Notes under the pieces: generated by a model
What the model was told of the DNA's origin: nothing
The model's database searches: none
What the model saw: the letters and a program-made list of their open reading frames with translations, nothing else
Assembly (NCBI GenBank): GCA_944385405.1
Contig: CALWXB010000012.1
Span: forward strand, 1 to 46,039
Direction: 5' to 3'
DNA: 46,039 nucleotides
Origin: an uncultured Oscillospiraceae bacterium
GTDB taxonomy: Bacteria > Bacillota > Clostridia > Oscillospirales > Oscillospiraceae
Position numbers and translations under genes: made by a program
Shown: piece after piece, positions 23,613 to 31,715 of the stretch
Position numbering within the stretch: position 1 is the first letter of the stretch
Layout: each line of letters begins with the position of its first letter

Positions 23613-24311
23613 ATGACAACACCTGTTATAATAGATGCGATCGTCGTGATCATTCTGGTGGCTTTCTGCTATTTCGGCGGGAAACGGGGCCTGTTCCGGG
23701 CACTGGCCGGACTGCTGACGGTGATCGTGGCGCTGGTGGGCGCGGGGATCGTGGCGGCTACCTTTTCCGGGCCGGTGACGGCTCTGGTCGCTCCGCTGCT
23801 GGAACAGCGGGTGGAGGAGAAGGTGGACCAGGCCATGGGCCAGAGCGGTCAGATGCCGGAGGCGTCCGCAGAACCGGACGGGGAATTCGGCATAGAGGAG
23901 CTGCTTGCCCTGGTGGGACTGGATGCAGATGTGCGGGAGTCCCTGGCACAGCAGGCCCAGGATGCCGTCCGGGACACCGGCGTATCCGTGGCTTCGGCGG
24001 TGGTGTCCAGCATCACCGGCTCCATGGTCTACGGCCTTTTGTATATCCTGGCCTTTGCGGGCATCACCGTGCTGCTGCACGTGCTGATGGGCGCCATGGA
24101 CCTGGTGCTCAAGCTCCCGGGGCTCCACGGACTCAACGCGGTGGGCGGCGCTGCCGTGGGACTGATCCAGGGCGCGCTGGTGCTGTTTTTCGCGGTATGG
24201 GTGCTGCGGCGGCTGGGGATCTCCTTTGATACGGAGGCTCTGGCAGAGGCCCACATTCTGAAGATTTTCACGGCCAACACGCCGCTGAGCGTGTTGTCGT
24301 TTCTGCAATGA
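23613..24311 (+). CDS. CvpA family membrane protein
   Basis: A 232-aa integral membrane protein. The N-terminus has IIDAIVVIILVAFCYFGGKRGLFRALAGLL, as in CvpA (colicin V production) proteins: a first helix, then the GxxRGLFRA motif, then a second helix (LTVIVALVGAGIVAATF). A polar, acidic extracytoplasmic-type segment (about 70-125) is followed by two more helices (about 139-163 and 178-200). CvpA proteins are linked to envelope homeostasis; the molecular role is not established. ATG 23613 follows AAAGGTAGG. It precedes the ClpE-like gene by 36 nt. Confidence 0.82.
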   Translation: MTTPVIIDAIVVIILVAFCYFGGKRGLFRALAGLLTVIVALVGAGIVAATFSGPVTALVAPLLEQRVEEKVDQAMGQSGQMPEASAEPDGEFGIEELLALVGLDADVRESLAQQAQDAVRDTGVSVASAVVSSITGSMVYGLLYILAFAGITVLLHVLMGAMDLVLKLPGLHGLNAVGGAAVGLIQGALVLFFAVWVLRRLGISFDTEALAEAHILKIFTANTPLSVLSFLQ

Positions 24312-24347
24312 CGGATCCGCCGTCAAACTTCTGGAGGTATATCATAC

Positions 24348-26660
24348 ATGCAGCCGACACTTTGTTCCAAATGTAAGAAAAATGTAGCCGTGGTGTTCAT
24401 CTCCAAGATGGAGGGGGACAAAACGGTGAACGAAGGCCTGTGCCTCAAGTGCGCCAAGGACCTGGGACTGCCCCAGGTGGACGATATGATGAAGCGCATG
24501 GGCATCTCCGATGAGGATCTGGAGACCCTCAACAGCGAGATGCTCCAGGCCATGAGCGGGGTGGAGAACATCGAGGACCTGCCCAGCGGCGAGGAGGGCG
24601 ATGAGGAAGAGGACGGCAAGACCGCCACCTTCCCCTTCCTGAACCGGCTCTTCTCCGGCAGCGATGCACCCAAGGCCCAGGATGAGGAGAGCGGCAGCCG
24701 GGAGCGGCGCAAGGACGAGCGCAAGGACAAAGCGCCCAAGCGCAAGTATCTGGAGAGCTACTGCATCTCCCTGACCCAGCGGGCCAAGGACGGCAAGCTG
24801 GACCCGGTGATCGGCCGGACGGAGGAGATCGAGCGGGTGGTGCAGATCCTGAACCGCCGCCAGAAAAACAACCCCTGCCTCATCGGTGAGCCCGGCGTTG
24901 GCAAGACCGCCATCGCCGAGGGGCTGGCCCAGCGGATCGTCTCCGGCGACGTGCCCTTCAAGCTGCGGGAGAAGGAGGTCTACCTCCTGGATCTGACGGC
25001 GCTGGTGGCGGGCACCCAGTTCCGGGGCCAGTTTGAAAGCCGGATGAAGGGCCTCATCGACGAGGTCAAGCGTCTGGGCAACATCGTTTTGATGATCGAC
25101 GAGATCCACAACATCGTGGGCGCCGGCGACGCCGAGGGCAGCATGAACGCCGCCAATATCCTCAAGCCCGCCCTCTCCCGGGGCGAGATCCAGGTCATCG
25201 GCGCCACCACCTTCAACGAGTACCGCAAGTCCATCGAGAAGGACAGCGCCCTGGAGCGGCGTTTCCAGCCGGTGACGGTGAACGAGCCCTCCATCGAGGA
25301 TTCCATCCAGATCCTCAGGGGCCTGGCCCCCAACTATGAGGCCTTCCACGGCGTCAAGCTCTCCGACGGCATCCTGCGTCAGGCGGTGCTCCTCAGCGAG
25401 CGCTATATCACCGACCGCTTCCTGCCGGACAAGGCCATCGACCTCATCGACGAAGCCTGCTCCGACCTGAACCTGAAGGACCCGGATATCTCCCGGCGGA
25501 TGCAGATCCAGCGGGAGCTGGACGACTATGAAAAAGAGCGGACCATGCTGGAAGAGCAGAGCGCTCAGGACGGCGCGGAGCCGGACTACGAGCGCATGGC
25601 CTTCCTGAAGAGCCGGGAGCTGCAGCTGCGCACGGAGCTGGACGGCCTGCTGGCCAAGGGCGACCCGCAGCTGACCATGGAGAATCTGGCCCACGTCATC
25701 GAGCTTTGGACCAAGATCCCCGCCTCCCGCATCCGGGAGCAGGAGTTCCAGCGCCTCAGCCAGCTGGAGACCCGTCTCAAGGAGCACATCATCGGCCAGG
25801 ACGAGGCCATTGCCGCTGTGTCTGCCGCCGTGCGGCGCAACCGGGTGGGCATCTCTCCCAAGCACAAGCCGGTGAGCTTCATTTTCGTGGGCTCTACCGG
25901 TGTGGGCAAGACGGAGCTGGTCAAGCAGCTGGCCTCCGATCTCTTCAATACTCCCGACGCCCTGATCCGGCTGGATATGTCGGAGTTCATGGAAAAGCAC
26001 TCCGTCTCCCGGATCGTGGGTTCTCCTCCGGGCTACGTGGGCTATGACGAGGCCGGTCAGCTGACGGAGAAGATCCGCCGCAAGCCCTACGCCGTCATCC
26101 TGTTCGATGAGATCGAAAAAGCCCACCCGGATGTGCTGAACGTACTGCTGCAGATCCTGGACGACGGTGAGATCACCGACGCCCACGGCCGGAAGGTGAA
26201 CTTTGAAAACACCATCATCGTCATGACCTCCAACGCCGGCAGTGCCACCAAGGAAGGCACCGTGGGCTTTGACCGGACCCAGAAGGAGCAGGACAGCGAC
26301 CGGGCCATGAAGGCGCTGCAGCAGTTCCTGCGGCCGGAGTTCATCAACCGGGTGGATGCCGTCATCACCTTCAACCGCCTCACCGAGGAGCATTTCCACG
26401 CCATTGCCCGGATCATGCTCAATGAGCTGCAGACTTCCCTGAAGGAGAAGGGCATCACCTTCACCTATGACGATGCGCTGGTGGCGTTCCTGACGGAGAA
26501 GTCCTACTCCCGGACCTATGGCGCCCGGAACCTGCGGCGCACCATCCAAAAGGAGCTGGAGGACCCCATGGCCACCCGGATCATCGACAGCTACGAGCAT
26601 CCCGTCAGCCAGGTGCGCGCCACCGTGGAAAACGGCGCTGTTCGGTTGGATACGCTGTAA
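24348..26660 (+). CDS. ClpE-like AAA+ unfoldase (Hsp100), ATP-binding subunit of Clp protease
   Basis: A 770-aa two-ring AAA+ unfoldase. The N-terminus lacks the double Clp_N repeat. It instead has a zinc finger with C6-C9 and C32-C35, as in ClpE, followed by an acidic linker (about 70-135). D1 has Walker A GEPGVGKT (about 180-187) and [14 protein letters not shown] middle coiled-coil region lies at about 380-440. D2 has GSTGVGKT (about 515), [16 protein letters not shown] and the [11 protein letters not shown] segment. GTVGFDRTQ could be the ClpP-docking loop (an xGF tripeptide). The last ~90 residues are the ClpB_D2-small type domain. ATG 24348 follows GGAGGT with 9-nt spacing. ClpC is the alternative name, but the zinc finger favours ClpE. 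Confidence 0.93.
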   Translation: MQPTLCSKCKKNVAVVFISKMEGDKTVNEGLCLKCAKDLGLPQVDDMMKRMGISDEDLETLNSEMLQAMSGVENIEDLPSGEEGDEEEDGKTATFPFLNRLFSGSDAPKAQDEESGSRERRKDERKDKAPKRKYLESYCISLTQRAKDGKLDPVIGRTEEIERVVQILNRRQKNNPCLIGEPGVGKTAIAEGLAQRIVSGDVPFKLREKEVYLLDLTALVAGTQFRGQFESRMKGLIDEVKRLGNIVLMIDEIHNIVGAGDAEGSMNAANILKPALSRGEIQVIGATTFNEYRKSIEKDSALERRFQPVTVNEPSIEDSIQILRGLAPNYEAFHGVKLSDGILRQAVLLSERYITDRFLPDKAIDLIDEACSDLNLKDPDISRRMQIQRELDDYEKERTMLEEQSAQDGAEPDYERMAFLKSRELQLRTELDGLLAKGDPQLTMENLAHVIELWTKIPASRIREQEFQRLSQLETRLKEHIIGQDEAIAAVSAAVRRNRVGISPKHKPVSFIFVGSTGVGKTELVKQLASDLFNTPDALIRLDMSEFMEKHSVSRIVGSPPGYVGYDEAGQLTEKIRRKPYAVILFDEIEKAHPDVLNVLLQILDDGEITDAHGRKVNFENTIIVMTSNAGSATKEGTVGFDRTQKEQDSDRAMKALQQFLRPEFINRVDAVITFNRLTEEHFHAIARIMLNELQTSLKEKGITFTYDDALVAFLTEKSYSRTYGARNLRRTIQKELEDPMATRIIDSYEHPVSQVRATVENGAVRLDTL

Positions 26661-26679
26661 GCGGGAAGGAGAGAGGGGC

Positions 26680-26892
26680 ATGAAGCTGTTCCGCAAAAAT
26701 ATGGACCCTCGCTGCGCGTACTGCCAGCATGGCCAGCAGATCAATGATCGGGAGGTGGCCTGCGTGAAGCGGGGCGTGATGCCGGTGGAGGCGCACTGCC
26801 GTTCCTTCCGGTACGATCCCCTCAAGCGTGTGCCGCCCCGCCCTGCGGTGCTGGACACGGAAAAACTGAACGAAGCGGATTTTTCGCTGTAA
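26680..26892 (+). CDS. Small Cys-rich protein, unknown function
   Basis: A 70-aa protein. RCAYCQHGQ gives a CxxC at residues 12 and 15 by my count; further Cys lie in EVACVKRG and AHCRSFRYDP. Four Cys plus His suggest a small zinc-binding fold. The C-terminal third is Pro-rich then acidic. It follows the ClpE-like gene by 19 nt with GGAGAGAGGGG as ribosome binding site and is probably co-transcribed. The pattern looks like a short conserved clostridial protein, but I cannot give it a function. Confidence 0.8.
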   Translation: MKLFRKNMDPRCAYCQHGQQINDREVACVKRGVMPVEAHCRSFRYDPLKRVPPRPAVLDTEKLNEADFSL

Positions 26893-26895
26893 AAG

Positions 26896-26930
26896 AACAG
26901 GCACCCGGGTTTATCCTGCGGTGCCTGTTT
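26896..26930 (+). terminator. Probable weak intrinsic terminator
   Basis: 10-bp stem, arms 26896-26905 (AACAGGCACC) and 26920-26929 (GGTGCCTGTT), with a 14-nt loop and only TTT at its end. The short T-run makes partial read-through into the ferredoxin gene likely. Confidence 0.55.
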
Positions 26931-26948
26931 GACAAAGGAGGAGCGGAT

Positions 26949-27770
26949 ATGAGGATCGAACGCGTCTGGGCGCTGTATTACAGCGCTACCGGGACCACCG
27001 ACAAAGCGGTGAACACCATTGCCCAGGCTCTGGCGGAGGGACTGGAAGTGCCTCTGGAGCGGGTGCCCTTTACGAAACCTGCGGAACGTGCAAAGGAATG
27101 TTCCTTTACGGAAAAAGACCTAGTGGTCTTGGGCAGTCCCACCTATGCGGGTCGCCTGCCCAACAAGATCGCTCCGGATCTCCGGGCCCGGCTCCAGGGC
27201 GGCGGCGCCCTGGCAGTGCCGGTGGTGCTCTTCGGCAACCGCAGCTATGACAACTCCCTGGCGGAGCTGTGTGCTGTGGCAGAAGGGGCGGGCTTCCACA
27301 CCGTGGCGGCAGGGGCTTTTGTGGGCCGCCACGCATTTACGGACCGTCTGGCGGAGGGCCGCCCGGACTGGGACGACAAGCGGGAGATGACTGCCTTCGC
27401 GGAAAAGATCGCTGACAAGGTAAAAAACTTGACAGGAATTCCGGCGCCGGTGCAGGTGCCGGGAGACCCGGAGGCTCCCTATTATGTGCCCAAGGGCACG
27501 GACGGCCAGCCCGCCAAGTTCCTCAAGGCCAAGCCCCGAACGGACCTGGGCAAGTGCTGCAGCTGCGGCGCGTGTGCCCGGCTGTGCCCTATGGGGGCCA
27601 TCGATCCCAACGACGTGACCTCCGTCCCCGGCACGTGCATCAAGTGCCACGCCTGTGTCCGCAAGTGCACGCATCATGCCAAATACTTTGACGATCCGGC
27701 ATTCCTCAGCCATGTGGCCATGCTGGAGCAGAACTTCACGGAGCCCAAGGCCAATGAGGTGTTCCTGTAA
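26949..27770 (+). CDS. EFR1-type flavodoxin-ferredoxin
   Basis: A 273-aa soluble electron carrier. The N-terminal ~155 residues are a flavodoxin-like domain: LYYSATGTTDKAVNTIA at about 9-25 is the FMN phosphate loop, and VVLGSPTYAGRLPNK the second flavin loop. The C-terminal domain has two [4Fe-4S] motifs, CCSCGACARLCPMGAIDP (about 203-220) and CIKCHACVRKCTHHAKYF, each with CxxCxxC plus a distal Cys. This matches the EFR1 family of Clostridia. Redox partners are unknown. ATG 26949 follows AAAGGAGGAG. It is followed 21 nt later by the lipase-like gene. Confidence 0.93.
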   Translation: MRIERVWALYYSATGTTDKAVNTIAQALAEGLEVPLERVPFTKPAERAKECSFTEKDLVVLGSPTYAGRLPNKIAPDLRARLQGGGALAVPVVLFGNRSYDNSLAELCAVAEGAGFHTVAAGAFVGRHAFTDRLAEGRPDWDDKREMTAFAEKIADKVKNLTGIPAPVQVPGDPEAPYYVPKGTDGQPAKFLKAKPRTDLGKCCSCGACARLCPMGAIDPNDVTSVPGTCIKCHACVRKCTHHAKYFDDPAFLSHVAMLEQNFTEPKANEVFL

Positions 27771-27791
27771 CATGGGAGAGAGGGGAGAGAG

Positions 27792-29177
27792 ATGAGAAGG
27801 TGGCTGCGCCGGGGAATCTATGCACTGGTGATCCTGGCGGTCTCCAATCTGGCTGCGGCAGCCTGCGTCCTGCCGGATCGCTTCAGTCCTGCGGAGAACT
27901 GGCTGTTCCCACTGGTCCTGCTGCTGACGGCGCTGCTGGCGGTGGTTTTGGCGCGGCCGCTGGGAAGAAGGCCACTGCAGCCTACCCGGCGGATCCGGAC
28001 CTTAGCCGGCGGGACGGAGCTGCTGGGGCTCTTTCTGGTCACGGTCACGGGCAACCTGGTATCCATCGTGTGGTTTTTCCGGCTCCTGGCTCCCTGGGCG
28101 GGAGCGGATGGCTACGAAACAGGCGTGGGGTGGCTGGTGTGTGGCGTGCACCTGTTGGTGATCGTGACAGTGGAGGCAGCAGTTTTCTGGTCCGGCATGA
28201 TCCGGGTCTACCTCACCTCCGTCCAGTTGGGGATCAAGCACCGCGTCCTGGCGGCGCTTTGCGGATGGATCCCGTTTCTCAACATCTGGTACCTCAGGAA
28301 GATCATCCGCATTACCTCGGATGAGGCGGAGTTCGAGACGGAGAAATGGGAGCTGGACGCGGCCCGGGCGGAGAGCCAGGTGTGCCGCACCAGATATCCC
28401 CTTCTGCTGGTCCACGGGGTGTTCTTCCGGGATTTCCGCTATCTTAACTACTGGGGACGCATCCCGAAGGAGCTGCAGCGCAATGGTGCCGTGGTGTATT
28501 ACGGGCAGCAGCAGTCGGCTGCTGCGGTGGAGGACAGCGGAAAAGAGCTGGCGCGTCGGATCCGGGAGATCGTGGAGGAGACAGGCTGCGGCAAGGTGAA
28601 CATCATCGCCCACTCCAAAGGCGGGCTGGACAGCCGGGCCGCCATCGCCCACTGCGGCTGTGCACCTTATGTGGCCACGCTCACCACCATCAACACGCCC
28701 CACCGGGGCTGCATCTTTGCTGAATACCTGCTGGGAAAGATCCCGGAGGCGGCGCGGCAGCGGATCGCGGATACTTATAATGCTGCCCTTCGCCGCCTGG
28801 GGGACGAGGCCCCGGACTTTCTGGCGGCGGTGACGGATCTCACCGCGTCCGCTTGCGAGGCCCGGAACGCCGTGACGCCGGACGACCCCGGCGTGGTGTA
28901 TGAGAGCGTCATGTCCTGGTGCAGGAAGGCCGGACACGGCAGATTTCCCCTGAACATGACCCAGCCCATCGTCCGGCACTTCGACGGCCGCAACGACGGA
29001 CTGGTGGCGGTGGAGTCCGCGAAGTGGGGCAGCCGGTTCACGCTGCTGGAGCCCACCGGCAGGCGGGGCATCTCCCACGGAGACGTGGTGGATCTGAACC
29101 GCGAGAATATTCCGGGGTTTGATGTGCGGGAGTTCTATGTCCGGCTGGTGTCGGACCTGAAGCGCCGGGGCTTTTGA
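27792..29177 (+). CDS. Membrane-anchored alpha/beta hydrolase (lipase-like)
   Basis: A 461-aa protein. The first ~165 residues hold about four hydrophobic helices (8-27, 36-55, 75-97, 114-135), with a possible fifth around 150-165. The C-terminal part is an alpha/beta hydrolase like EstA/triacylglycerol lipases: YPLLLVHGVFFRD (oxyanion strand), VNIIAHSKGGLDSRAA with nucleophile Ser275, TTINTPHRGC, HFDGRNDGLVAVESA (candidate acid), and GISHGDVVDL (candidate His). A complete triad is therefore plausible. The preference for lipid or other ester is unknown. The coupling of several membrane helices to the lipase domain is notable. ATG 27792 follows GAGAGGGGAGAG. Confidence 0.85.
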   Translation: MRRWLRRGIYALVILAVSNLAAAACVLPDRFSPAENWLFPLVLLLTALLAVVLARPLGRRPLQPTRRIRTLAGGTELLGLFLVTVTGNLVSIVWFFRLLAPWAGADGYETGVGWLVCGVHLLVIVTVEAAVFWSGMIRVYLTSVQLGIKHRVLAALCGWIPFLNIWYLRKIIRITSDEAEFETEKWELDAARAESQVCRTRYPLLLVHGVFFRDFRYLNYWGRIPKELQRNGAVVYYGQQQSAAAVEDSGKELARRIREIVEETGCGKVNIIAHSKGGLDSRAAIAHCGCAPYVATLTTINTPHRGCIFAEYLLGKIPEAARQRIADTYNAALRRLGDEAPDFLAAVTDLTASACEARNAVTPDDPGVVYESVMSWCRKAGHGRFPLNMTQPIVRHFDGRNDGLVAVESAKWGSRFTLLEPTGRRGISHGDVVDLNRENIPGFDVREFYVRLVSDLKRRGF

Positions 29178-29181
29178 GCGC

Positions 29182-29225
29182 AAAAGACCGCCGGGACGGC
29201 ATTGCCGTCCCGGCGGTCTCATTTT
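29182..29225. terminator. Bidirectional intrinsic terminator, lipase-like gene / carboxypeptidase
   Basis: 16-bp perfect stem, arms 29185-29200 and 29204-29219, loop ATT. Plus strand: CATTTTT follows. Minus strand: TTTT follows (29185-29182). It serves both convergent genes. Confidence 0.93.
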
Positions 29226-29227
29226 TA

Positions 29228-30304
29228 TCATGCGCAGTAGGTCTGATAGAGGGCCGTATGGTCGTAGATGGCCTGCCAGGAGCTGGAGGCGTCTGCGGTG
29301 ACGCAGACGTACAGACTGCCGTCTCCCGCCTGACCGCAGCTGGCGGCACAGGATCCTGCCTGTACCACATAGCCGGTCTTGCCGCCCACGATCTGGAAGG
29401 TGTCGGTAAAGCGGTCCTCGATGCGCCGCAGGAACCAGTTGGAGAGGACCTGGCCCTCCGGATGTTCCGGGGTGGGGGCCGTCTCGTAGGTGCGGGCATC
29501 CAGGACCTCCCGGCAGAGAGGATTGTCCATGGCGGCCTTGAGGATCAGGGCCATGTCGGAAACGGTACACATGTGTGCCTCGTCATAGAGCCCTACGCAG
29601 TTGGTGAAATGGGCGGTGTCGGAGAGCCCCAGCTCGTCCAGCTTTTTATTCATCAGCTCCACGAAGGCCTCATGGGAGCCGGCTACGTAGGTAGCCAGCG
29701 CCATGGCGGCGTCCGCTCCGGAGGGAAGAATGGTGCCGTACAGAAGCTCCCGGACCGTGGCCTGCTCGCCCACCTCCAGGCCCACCACGCTGCAGTCATT
29801 GACGTAGCAATAATCCGTGATGTCGATGGTCATGGTGACCGTGTCGTCCAAACGATCCTCCACATGCTCAGCAGCTACCAGCAGCGTCAGCACCTTGGTC
29901 ATGGAGGCGGGGTTGATCCGGGTATCGGCGGCCTTCTGGGCCAGGATCGTGCCGTTGGCCACGTCGACCACCACAGCATAGCTGCTGTCGATGGCGTCGT
30001 CCAGAGTCACTGTGGTGCTGCTGGCCTCCACGGTGTAGGGACCCTGGGGCTCCGGAGCCTCATAGGCGGTCTGTACGGCGGCAACGGGCTCTTCCGGCTC
30101 AATGGCGGCGGCTTCCGGCTTCTTCTGCAGCCCCCAGGCGGACAGCAGCACCACCACGGCCAGAGCCAGGGCACCTGCGGGCACCAACTGACGCAGCATC
30201 CGGCGCCGGCGCTCCAGCTGTTTTTTCCGCCGGGCGGCAGCCCGCTGGGCCCGCCGTGCCCGGCGCTCTTCTTCGCTGATGACAGAGGGATAGTGATCGT
30301 CCAT
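29228..30304 (-). CDS. Serine-type D-Ala-D-Ala carboxypeptidase (peptidase S11, DacF-like)
   Basis: A 358-aa penicillin-binding protein that trims the terminal D-Ala of peptidoglycan stem peptides. A very basic N-terminus (residues 14-39, mostly Arg, Lys, Ala) precedes one transmembrane helix (about 41-58), so it is anchored by an uncleaved N-terminal helix. Catalytic motifs: SMTK at 134-137, SGAD at 195-198 in the SxN position (Ala where SGN has Asn), and KTG at 309-311. There is no room for the PBP5 C-terminal beta domain or amphipathic tail. Cys residues are frequent (C166, C171 and others). The start is ATG 30304 with CAGGAG upstream; an upstream in-frame ATG at 30433 lies in the promoter and leader. 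Confidence 0.92.
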   Translation of the reverse strand: MDDHYPSVISEEERRARRAQRAAARRKKQLERRRRMLRQLVPAGALALAVVVLLSAWGLQKKPEAAAIEPEEPVAAVQTAYEAPEPQGPYTVEASSTTVTLDDAIDSSYAVVVDVANGTILAQKAADTRINPASMTKVLTLLVAAEHVEDRLDDTVTMTIDITDYCYVNDCSVVGLEVGEQATVRELLYGTILPSGADAAMALATYVAGSHEAFVELMNKKLDELGLSDTAHFTNCVGLYDEAHMCTVSDMALILKAAMDNPLCREVLDARTYETAPTPEHPEGQVLSNWFLRRIEDRFTDTFQIVGGKTGYVVQAGSCAASCGQAGDGSLYVCVTADASSSWQAIYDHTALYQTYCA

Positions 30305-30316
30305 AATACGCTCCTG

Positions 30317-30381
30317 AAAAACAGAGAAACTCTGCTGAAATCGTGATGACGGCGGACCGACGAAGGTCCGCCAGGTCGGTC
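30317..30381 (-). promoter_or_regulatory. Structured leader of the carboxypeptidase gene
   Basis: Within the ~95-nt leader are two mutually exclusive pairings. One is GGCGGACC/GGTCCGCC (8 bp, forward 30351-30358 with 30365-30372). The other is GACCGAC/GTCGGTC (7 bp, forward 30355-30361 with 30375-30381). Nearer the gene is CAGAG/CTCTG (30322-30334), followed on the minus strand by TTTTT (30321-30317), just before the CAGGAG ribosome site. This resembles an attenuator, but the last stem is only 5 bp. Confidence 0.45.
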
Positions 30382-30404
30382 TGAAAGACGCGGCGCTTGC
30401 AGTT

Positions 30405-30432
30405 ATTATACCAGAATTTCTGGCGATTTCCA
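30405..30432 (-). promoter_or_regulatory. Promoter for the carboxypeptidase gene
   Basis: Minus strand: -35 TGGAAA (30432-30427), 16-bp spacer, extended -10 TGGTATAAT with TATAAT at 30410-30405. Confidence 0.75.
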
Positions 30433-30557
30433 TCCTCTTTTTTACGGAAACACAAAAAAATCCAAGTTTGGTGCGGATCTCCGGACAGAAAAAAGACGGT
30501 CGGGACGGGGGAGAGGTGCATAGCCTGAGAATGAAACCAAATCAGGAGGCAAGGGCT

Positions 30558-31625
30558 ATGGCACAAGTGACGCATTTTTTTGCCGGCGCCAACAGCGGAG
30601 AGGGGTTCCAGAACCTGTTTCCCCGGCTGGTGGATCTGGAAAAGACCTATGATTACATGATCCTCAAGGGTGGGCCCGGTGTAGGGAAGAGCACCTTCAT
30701 GAAGGAGATCGGCCGGACCATGGAGCAGGCAGGGACGGCGGTGGAGTACCTGTGGTGCTCTGGGGACCCCGATTCTCTGGACGGCGTGCTGCTGCCGGAG
30801 CTGCGCTGCGGCATGGTGGACGGCACCAGTCCCCATGTGATCGAGCCGAAGTATCCCGCGGCAGTGGACCGGTATGTGGATCTGGGACGGTTCTACCACC
30901 TGCCCACGGCCAAGGCAGCGGCGGAGGAGGCCAAGGCCTGCACGCATGCTTATCAGGGAGCTTATGTCCGGGCATATCATTGTCTGAGAGCTGCCCGGCA
31001 GGTGGAGCTGGACGCAGTGGCGTCGGTGCGTGCCGCCTTTGACAGTCGGCGGGCGGAGCGTCGGGTGGACGGCATCATCCAGCGGGAGTTCCGGGGAAGA
31101 GGAAGCGGCAGCGGACAGACGGCGGTGCGCTTTTTGGGCAGCATCACCAGCAAGGGATACATCTGGCGCTTTGACAGCGTGGATACGCTCTGCCCCAAGG
31201 TCTATGAGTTTGCCGACAGCTGGGAGCTGGCGGGCGGCTGTCTGGAGAAGCTGCGCCGGGCGGCAGAGCGGGGCGGCTGGGACACGATCGCCTGCCTTGC
31301 TCCCGAGGAGCCGGGGCGCATGGAGCATCTGCTGGTGCCGGAGCTGGGGCTGGCCTTCGTCACCTCCCGGCCGGGGATGGATTATGGCGGAAAGCCCTTC
31401 CGCCGCATCCGCCTGGATGCCATGGCACAGCCGGAGGGCCGGGCGCGGCTTCGGTTCCAGAGCCGCATGGCCTCCCTGCTGCGCCGGGAGGGCATCGAGG
31501 CATTGGGGCAGGCCCGGACGGCCCACGACGCCCTGGAGGCCATCTACAACCCCTATGTGGACTTCGACGGGGTGCGGGCACTGGCAGCGCTGGAAGCGGG
31601 ACGGCTGCTGAGTTATCTGGGCTAG
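30558..31625 (+). CDS. P-loop ATPase, PRK06851-like, unknown function
   Basis: A 355-aa protein. The N-terminal half has Walker A LKGGPGVGKSTFMKEIG at about 35-51 and YLWCSGDPDSLDGVLLPEL. The C-terminal half repeats the fold loosely (FLGSITSKGYIWRFDSVDTLC) without a clear second P-loop. Length and blocks match the uncharacterised bacterial ATPase family known as PRK06851, mostly from spore-forming Firmicutes. The substrate and process are unknown. ATG 30558 is set by AGGAGG at 30544-30549; an upstream in-frame GTG (30468) lacks a binding site. No promoter is obvious in the 30440-30540 stretch. Confidence 0.75.
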   Translation: MAQVTHFFAGANSGEGFQNLFPRLVDLEKTYDYMILKGGPGVGKSTFMKEIGRTMEQAGTAVEYLWCSGDPDSLDGVLLPELRCGMVDGTSPHVIEPKYPAAVDRYVDLGRFYHLPTAKAAAEEAKACTHAYQGAYVRAYHCLRAARQVELDAVASVRAAFDSRRAERRVDGIIQREFRGRGSGSGQTAVRFLGSITSKGYIWRFDSVDTLCPKVYEFADSWELAGGCLEKLRRAAERGGWDTIACLAPEEPGRMEHLLVPELGLAFVTSRPGMDYGGKPFRRIRLDAMAQPEGRARLRFQSRMASLLRREGIEALGQARTAHDALEAIYNPYVDFDGVRALAALEAGRLLSYLG

Positions 31626-31627
31626 GC

Positions 31628-31656
31628 TTGCCCGGCGGAGGGAAGTGTGGTATCAT
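31628..31656 (+). promoter_or_regulatory. Promoter for recQ
   Basis: -35 TTGCCC (31628-31633), 17-bp spacer, extended -10 TGGTATCAT with the hexamer TATCAT at 31651-31656. Transcription would start just before the hairpin at 31672. Confidence 0.6.
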
Positions 31657-31671
31657 AATCCGGAATGTTTG

Positions 31672-31695
31672 GGACCGCCCCTGCGGGGGCGGTCC
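31672..31695 (+). other. 5'-leader hairpin of recQ
   Basis: 10-bp GC-rich stem, arms 31672-31681 (GGACCGCCCC) and 31686-31695 (GGGGCGGTCC), loop TGCG, followed by TTCTG rather than a T-run. If the promoter at 31628 is used, it sits at the very 5' end of the mRNA, a place typical for stability hairpins. Confidence 0.6.
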
Positions 31696-31715
31696 TTCTG
31701 AGAGAAGGACCGGAT

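Noticed and set aside
23627-23632. TATAAT preceded by TG near the start of the CvpA-like gene
   Set aside because: It lies within the coding sequence just after the ATG and has no matching -35; most likely chance.
26929-26934. TTGACA just upstream of the flavodoxin-ferredoxin gene as a -35 box
   Set aside because: It overlaps the terminator tail and lies directly before the ribosome site; no -10 can fit before the start codon.
29174-30346. 390-aa plus-strand frame opposite the carboxypeptidase
   Set aside because: It crosses the bidirectional terminator and is antisense to a gene with intact SxxK, SGx and KTG motifs.
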